From an uncultured Anaerobutyricum sp. (GTDB lineage Bacteria > Bacillota > Clostridia > Lachnospirales > Lachnospiraceae), in assembly GCA_934317185.1 (NCBI GenBank), contig CAKREJ010000013.1, positions 1 through 27,423 of the forward strand: DNA of 27,423 nt, in the 5' to 3' direction. Below, in pieces: positions 23,982 through 27,423 of this stretch. The notes under the pieces were generated by a model. It did no database searches, was not told where the DNA came from, and saw only the letters and a list, made by a program, of their open reading frames with translations. Each line of letters starts with the position of its first letter. Positions within the stretch are counted from its first letter, which is position 1. The position numbers were made by a program, and so were the translations under genes.

Positions 23982-25385
23982 ATGCTTACTTATTCTTTTA
24001 CCAATCTAAAAAATGAATCTCTGTACACACATCTATATCACTGTATCCGTCAGGATATTATAGATGGAAAGTTAATCTCAGGAGAAAAACTGCCTTCCAA
24101 GAGAAGTTTTGCAAAAAATTTGGGAGTAAGTACAATTACTATCGAAAATGCTTATGCACAGCTTTTGTCAGAAGGTTACATTTATTCTATTCCCAAAAAG
24201 GGGTTTTACGTATCAGACTTAAAAAATAATGCATTAAAGCCCGTAAAGTTAACAACGGAAAATGTAGAGCTTTCTTCCGGATATTCGAATTTTCTCGCTG
24301 ATTTTTCAAGCAACCAAACCCGTCCGGAGAACTTTCCATTTTCAATCTGGGCGAAACTGATGCGTGAAACATTTAATACAAATAGTCCGGAACTTATGAC
24401 GAAGCCACCATGTGGAGGAATTATTGGTCTTAGAAAGGCCATTGCCACACATTTAGAACAGTTTCGGGGAATGCACGTTCAGCCGGAACAGATTTTTGTT
24501 GGTGCCGGAACAGAATACCTTTACGGATTGCTTATTCAGCTTCTTGGATTTAATAAAAAATATGCCATTGAAAATCCCGGTTATGAAAAGATTGCCGCCA
24601 TTTACAATAGCTATAATGTAAAATATCATTATATTCCAATGGATGAAAAGGGAATTCTTATCAATGAATTAGAAAATAGTGGTGCGAATGTTGTACACAT
24701 CTCCCCTTCTCATCATTTTCCAACAGGAATTGTTACACCTATAAGCCGTCGTTATGAACTTCTTGGATGGGCTGCAGCTTCAGCCGACCATTATATCATT
24801 GAAGATGATTATGACAGCGAATTCCGGCTTACCGGGAAGCCGATTCCGTCTTTACAAAGTATGGACATCACGCAAAAGGTTATTTATATTAATACGTTTA
24901 CGAAAAGTCTTTCTTCAACTATGAGAATCAGTTACATGATACTCCCACCGGAACTTGCCAACCGCTTTCTTGAACAGTTAAGCTTCTACTCGTGTACGGT
25001 TTCAAACTTTGAACAGTATGCACTGATGCGTTTTATTAATGAAGGTTATTTTGAAAAGCATATTAACCGTATGCGAAACTTTTATCATAAACAGCGTGAT
25101 ATTTTATTAGATACCATAAAAAAAAGTCCTCTTTCCTCCCATATTACCATCATGGAAGAAGACTCCGGACTACACTTTCTTTTAAAAATAAAAACAGAAC
25201 TCTCTGACAGCGAGTTAATGCAGCGGGCACTGCAAAAAGGTGTGAAACTCAACAGTCTGTCTGCTTATTATCATGATGATTCTAATGACATTGCCGCACA
25301 TACTTTTATCATTAATTACTCTTACCTTAATACAGAACATTTATCAGAAGCGATAAATGTATTATATGATTGCATAAAAAAATAG
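23982..25385 (+). CDS. MocR/PdxR-family transcriptional regulator (GntR DNA-binding + aminotransferase-like domain)
   Basis: A PLP-binding transcription factor: N-terminal winged helix (about 15-75, LPSKRSFAKNLGVSTITIENAY) fused to an aminotransferase class I fold (about 105-467). The PLP lysine is kept at Lys308 in TFTKSLSSTMRISYM, and the aspartate motif IEDDYDSEFR is present, so it should bind PLP. Such regulators control vitamin B6, GABA, taurine or D-alanine metabolism. The open frame begins at 23940, but ATG 23982 has AGGAG (23971-23975) at a good distance, giving 467 residues. Its divergent neighbour is the NCS1 transporter, with back-to-back promoters and an inverted repeat in between, so that transporter is the probable target. 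Confidence 0.9.
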   Translation: MLTYSFTNLKNESLYTHLYHCIRQDIIDGKLISGEKLPSKRSFAKNLGVSTITIENAYAQLLSEGYIYSIPKKGFYVSDLKNNALKPVKLTTENVELSSGYSNFLADFSSNQTRPENFPFSIWAKLMRETFNTNSPELMTKPPCGGIIGLRKAIATHLEQFRGMHVQPEQIFVGAGTEYLYGLLIQLLGFNKKYAIENPGYEKIAAIYNSYNVKYHYIPMDEKGILINELENSGANVVHISPSHHFPTGIVTPISRRYELLGWAAASADHYIIEDDYDSEFRLTGKPIPSLQSMDITQKVIYINTFTKSLSSTMRISYMILPPELANRFLEQLSFYSCTVSNFEQYALMRFINEGYFEKHINRMRNFYHKQRDILLDTIKKSPLSSHITIMEEDSGLHFLLKIKTELSDSELMQRALQKGVKLNSLSAYYHDDSNDIAAHTFIINYSYLNTEHLSEAINVLYDCIKK

Positions 25386-25472
25386 GGAAAGAGGCTATTT
25401 GTGCCCCTTTCTCTACATTCAAGAATACTCCTGAAATCCTGTTGATACATTCCATTCATTCCAGTTAATAAA

Positions 25473-27362
25473 TTATGCTTTATTTCCAGTATAGAGCTGA
25501 TAGTATCTTCCTTTTTCTTCTATCAGATCATCATGAGAACCTCTCTCAATGATTCTTCCCTGTTCTAATACCATAATACAATCGCTGTTTTTAATCGTAG
25601 AAAGACGATGTGCGATTACGAAAGTAGTTCTTCCGTTCATCAGACGATCCATTCCTTCCTGCACAATTTTTTCGGTACGGGTATCAATTGAGCTGGTTGC
25701 TTCATCAAGAATCAACACCGGTGGATCTGCAATAGCTGCTCTTGCAATAGAAAGAAGCTGACGCTGTCCCTGACTTAAGTTTGCACCGTCCCCGGTAAGA
25801 ATCGTATCATATCCCTGCGGAAGTCTTTCAATAAAACTGTCAGCATTCGCAAGCTTTGCTGCTGCGATAACTTCTTCATCTGTTGCATCTAATTTACCGT
25901 AACGAATGTTATCTTTTACACTTGCAGTAAACAGATGCGTATCCTGCAATACCATTCCAAGAGAATGTCTTAAATCTGCCTTTTTTATTTTATTAATATT
26001 AATACCGTCATAACGGATTTTTCCGTCCTGAATATCATAAAAACGATTAATTAGATTTGTAATCGTTGTTTTCCCGGCTCCTGTGGAGCCTACAAAGGCG
26101 ATTTTCTGACCTGGTGTGGCAAACATTTTAATATCATGAAGAACAATCTTCTTCTCATCATATCCAAAATCCACACCAAGAAATTCTACATCACCAAGAA
26201 GCTTTTTATAGGTTGTGGTTCCATCTTCTTTATGAAAATGTTTCCATGCCCACACACCGGTATGCTTTTCTGTTTCATGGATAGTTCCGTCTGCATCTTC
26301 TGTTGCATTTACAAGAGTAACATATCCTTCATCTACTTCCGGTTTTTCATCAAGGAGCTCAAAAATTCGCTGTGCTCCGGCAAGAGCCATCGCAACGAAG
26401 TTTACCTGCTGACTTACCTGACCGATCGGCATATTCAAGCTCTTATTAAATGTAAGAAAACTTGCCAGTGCTCCAAGTGTAAAACCACCGATTCCGTTAA
26501 TTGCAAGAATACCACCAACAATTGCTACGATAACATAACTGATATTTCCAATCTGTGCGTTGGCAGGCATGGCGATATTGGCAAATTTGTTTGCATTATC
26601 TGCACTGTGGAATAATTTATCATTTAATTTTTTGAATTCTTCAATACTTTTCTCTTCATGGCAAAAGACCTTTACAACCTTTTGTCCCTGCATCATTTCT
26701 TCAATGTATCCGTTTGCTGCACCGAGATCTTTCTGCTGCTGTACAAAGTATTTTCCACTTAATGTTGCAAGACGTTTGGAAACGTAGGCCATAACACCAA
26801 CCATTATAAGACTGACTACTGTTAAAGGAACATTTAACATAAGCATACAGACAATGATGCTGACTACCATAATTCCACTGTTAAAAAGCTGCGGAATACT
26901 CTGGGAAATCATCTGCCTTAATGTATCAATATCATTCGTATACACAGACATAATATCACCGTGAGCATGTGTATCAAAATATTTAATTGGAAGATCCTGC
27001 ATATGAGTAAATAAGTCGTCTCTCAGGCTTCGTAATGTTCCCTGTGTAATATTTACCATGATTTGCGAATATAACAAAGTTAGTATTACACCAATCGCAT
27101 AAAAACCGGCCACACGGGTGATTGCATGAGCAAGACCAGAAAAATCATGAGTTCTGTCTTTTAACATCGGAACAATATAATCATCAATTAATGTTTGCAT
27201 AAACATCGTTCCCTGCACATTACAGACAACACTAATCAAAATACATAGTAACACTATGACGAAGGCAGCTCCGTAATGCTTCATGATATATCCCATGATA
27301 CGCTTTAATAAAACTCCGGGATTTTCTACCTTTTTTCCATTTTTCATGTTCATACGAGCCAT
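25473..27362 (-). CDS. ABC exporter subunit (fused membrane and ATPase domains)
   Basis: Half-transporter of the multidrug/lipid exporter type, almost certainly pairing with the upstream gene product. Six helices occupy about 20-320. The ATPase has Walker A GSTGAGKT (425-432), Q-loop Gln473, signature LSQGQ (529-533), Walker B LILDEATSS with Asp553-Glu554, and the switch His585. All catalytic residues, including the Walker B glutamate, are present, so this is the hydrolysis-competent half. An extra acidic segment of about 45 residues (343-390, with VWAWKHFHKEDG) lies between the two parts. ATG 27362 is one base past the partner's stop, and its GGAGG site lies within the partner's last codons, so translation is probably coupled. 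Drug, peptide or lipid cargo cannot be told apart. Confidence 0.92.
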   Translation of the reverse strand: MARMNMKNGKKVENPGVLLKRIMGYIMKHYGAAFVIVLLCILISVVCNVQGTMFMQTLIDDYIVPMLKDRTHDFSGLAHAITRVAGFYAIGVILTLLYSQIMVNITQGTLRSLRDDLFTHMQDLPIKYFDTHAHGDIMSVYTNDIDTLRQMISQSIPQLFNSGIMVVSIIVCMLMLNVPLTVVSLIMVGVMAYVSKRLATLSGKYFVQQQKDLGAANGYIEEMMQGQKVVKVFCHEEKSIEEFKKLNDKLFHSADNANKFANIAMPANAQIGNISYVIVAIVGGILAINGIGGFTLGALASFLTFNKSLNMPIGQVSQQVNFVAMALAGAQRIFELLDEKPEVDEGYVTLVNATEDADGTIHETEKHTGVWAWKHFHKEDGTTTYKKLLGDVEFLGVDFGYDEKKIVLHDIKMFATPGQKIAFVGSTGAGKTTITNLINRFYDIQDGKIRYDGININKIKKADLRHSLGMVLQDTHLFTASVKDNIRYGKLDATDEEVIAAAKLANADSFIERLPQGYDTILTGDGANLSQGQRQLLSIARAAIADPPVLILDEATSSIDTRTEKIVQEGMDRLMNGRTTFVIAHRLSTIKNSDCIMVLEQGRIIERGSHDDLIEEKGRYYQLYTGNKA

Positions 27363-27363
27363 A

Positions 27364-27423
27364 TTATTCACCTCCATTCTCATCGAAGTCTCCGCCGCCC
27401 TTGGTCTGGGATTCGTATACTTC
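27364..27423 (-). CDS. C-terminal end of the partner ABC exporter subunit (partial)
   Basis: The last 19 residues and stop of an ORF entering from the right edge. The tail EVYESQTKGGGDFDE is the kind of ending found on ATPase domains of such exporters (EVYESQ follows the switch region in the family), and it sits one base from the next ABC gene, so a heterodimeric exporter pair is likely. Too short for anything more. Confidence 0.75.
   Translation of the reverse strand, partial: EVYESQTKGGGDFDENGGE

Noticed and set aside
25386..25415. Terminator of the MocR gene
   Set aside because: The GGGAAAGAGGC / GCCCCTTTCTC hairpin has a mismatch and lacks a T-run; possible but not called.
26136..26615. 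Plus-strand ORF of 159 codons
   Set aside because: Opposite the ABC exporter; Cys- and Ile-rich composition typical of an antisense frame.
1..27423. CRISPR array, prophage, transposon or genomic island
   Set aside because: No spaced direct repeats, integrase, transposase or composition break; genes look like core and envelope functions.

Overview
The window looks like chromosomal DNA of a low-GC, Gram-positive anaerobe of the Clostridia, most likely Lachnospiraceae. I infer this from the AT-rich base composition, strong AGGAGG-type ribosome sites, a T-box leader, a CodY-like box, a K+-type membrane pyrophosphatase, a DUF975 protein and abundant secreted wall enzymes. Almost everything is on the minus strand; only an SH3/NlpC hydrolase and a MocR regulator are on the plus strand. 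No phage, transposase, CRISPR, rRNA or tRNA is visible.

Layout, left to right. The first codons of an ilvC-like gene (1-19) have their own promoter and a CodY-like box. ilvN follows (374-865) behind an LCP envelope gene (883-2001), then a GT2 glycosyltransferase. A methionine block comes next: a cobalamin MetH lacking its activation domain (3132-5606) and a homocysteine methyltransferase/MTHFR fusion (5724-7625). Then an unrecognised 236-residue protein behind a structured leader, a DUF975 membrane protein, an unlisted 59-residue ORF and a EutP-type GTPase (9796-10323). A GH25 lysozyme, the pyrophosphatase hppA and aspS with its T-box leader follow. Two tandem EutL-type microcompartment shell proteins (16317-17739) sit directly upstream of the aspS promoter. 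Next come two divergent NlpC/P60 proteins sharing a palindromic control region, a Ca2+/Na+ exchanger, a second EutP-type GTPase (21257-21775), a Nudix hydrolase, an NCS1 (CytX-like) transporter divergent from a MocR regulator, and an ABC exporter pair cut by the right edge.

The most unusual content is a dispersed microcompartment-related set: two trimeric shell paralogues (about half identical) and two EutP-like GTPases (about 59% identical over 150 residues), spread over 12 kb of housekeeping genes. There is no hexameric or pentameric shell gene and no ethanolamine or propanediol enzyme. This could be a satellite locus serving a microcompartment encoded elsewhere, or a shell-protein/GTPase system with another role. 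The sequence shows the genes and their isolation; the function is inference.

Other notable points are an apparent Asn (AAC) specifier in the aspS T-box together with an RDHGG motif in AspRS, suggesting a non-discriminating enzyme; a CytX-like transporter with no room for a TPP riboswitch but paired with a PLP-binding MocR regulator; a family of short palindromes after gene ends; and a promoter embedded in a terminator.
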